Shown here in pieces: positions 20,760 through 20,779 of a DNA stretch of 20,779 nucleotides. The stretch spans positions 1-20,779 of the forward strand of contig DAIDTL010000003.1 in NCBI GenBank assembly GCA_027457225.1. The letters are read 5' to 3'. The first letter of the stretch is position 1; the number at the start of each line of letters is the position of its first letter. This DNA is from Ferrovaceae bacterium (lineage in GTDB: Bacteria; Pseudomonadota; Gammaproteobacteria; Burkholderiales; Ferrovaceae). The position numbers were made by a program, and so were the translations under genes. Below the pieces are notes generated by a model. It saw only the letters and a list, made by a program, of their open reading frames with translations. It was not told the DNA's origin and did no database searches.

Positions 20760-20779
20760 TGCGGCGACACGGGTGGAAC
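20759..20779 (+). CDS. Start of YhaV-like toxin gene (cut by window edge)
   Basis: ATG 20759 overlaps the antitoxin stop and opens MRRHGWN before the window ends. The short 'HGW' start is like YhaV-family RNase toxins that pair with PrlF antitoxins. Identification rests mainly on the partner. Confidence 0.55.

Noticed and set aside
1..20779. CRISPR array, rRNA, insertion-sequence transposase or integrase
   Set aside because: No regularly spaced identical repeats, no rRNA-like sequence and no transposase or recombinase motifs were seen in any frame.

Overview
The window reads as part of the chromosome of a proteobacterium, most likely a chemolithotrophic or facultatively anaerobic betaproteobacterium. 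The pointers are a Neisseria/Burkholderia-type trimeric porin, a secreted HiPIP, a betaproteobacterial-style SerB N-terminus and an AioXSR-like regulatory set. No organism can be named from sequence alone.

Layout. 1-227 (minus): start of serB, cut by the window edge. 580-1190: Phd/YefM antitoxin plus RelE/ParE toxin. 1191-1903: gene-free DNA with a terminator-bearing repeat, two related palindromes and a dense operator array in front of a Fic-family gene (1904-3307). 3591-7350 (minus): a three-gene signalling operon made of a Tat-exported PhnD-type binding protein, a membrane histidine kinase and a sigma-54-activating response regulator. 7351-7678: divergent control region. 7566-15923 (plus): a redox operon comprising a 38-residue Cys-rich ORF missed by length cut-offs, a TtrB-like ferredoxin, a TtrC/NrfD-like membrane subunit split by one in-frame TAG, a TtrA-like molybdoenzyme, a TorD-like chaperone, HiPIP, a porin and an FNR-like regulator. 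16283-17876: HipB/HipA-like pair. 18035-20269: SEC-C/TPR/methyltransferase fusion. 20439-20779: PrlF-type antitoxin and the first codons of its YhaV-like toxin.

How it works together (inference). The binding protein detects a periplasmic ligand and signals through the kinase to the sigma-54 activator. That activator drives the redox operon from a -24/-12 promoter (7490-7505) with exact GG-N10-GC spacing. A near-consensus FNR site (7506-7519) sits over the predicted start site, and an FNR-like protein with candidate Fe-S cysteines is encoded at the operon's end, suggesting oxygen-linked feedback. The enzyme is a periplasmic, membrane-anchored Mo-bisPGD/Fe-S complex of the tetrathionate-reductase class. 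The co-encoded HiPIP and porin, the Asp in place of the first cluster Cys, and the arsenite-sensor-like regulation leave substrate and direction of electron flow open.

The flanks are accessory DNA: four toxin-antitoxin-like modules in 21 kb, three of them next to copies of the same repeat (ATTAG-N14-GTAAAC-N4-CGCCACC).
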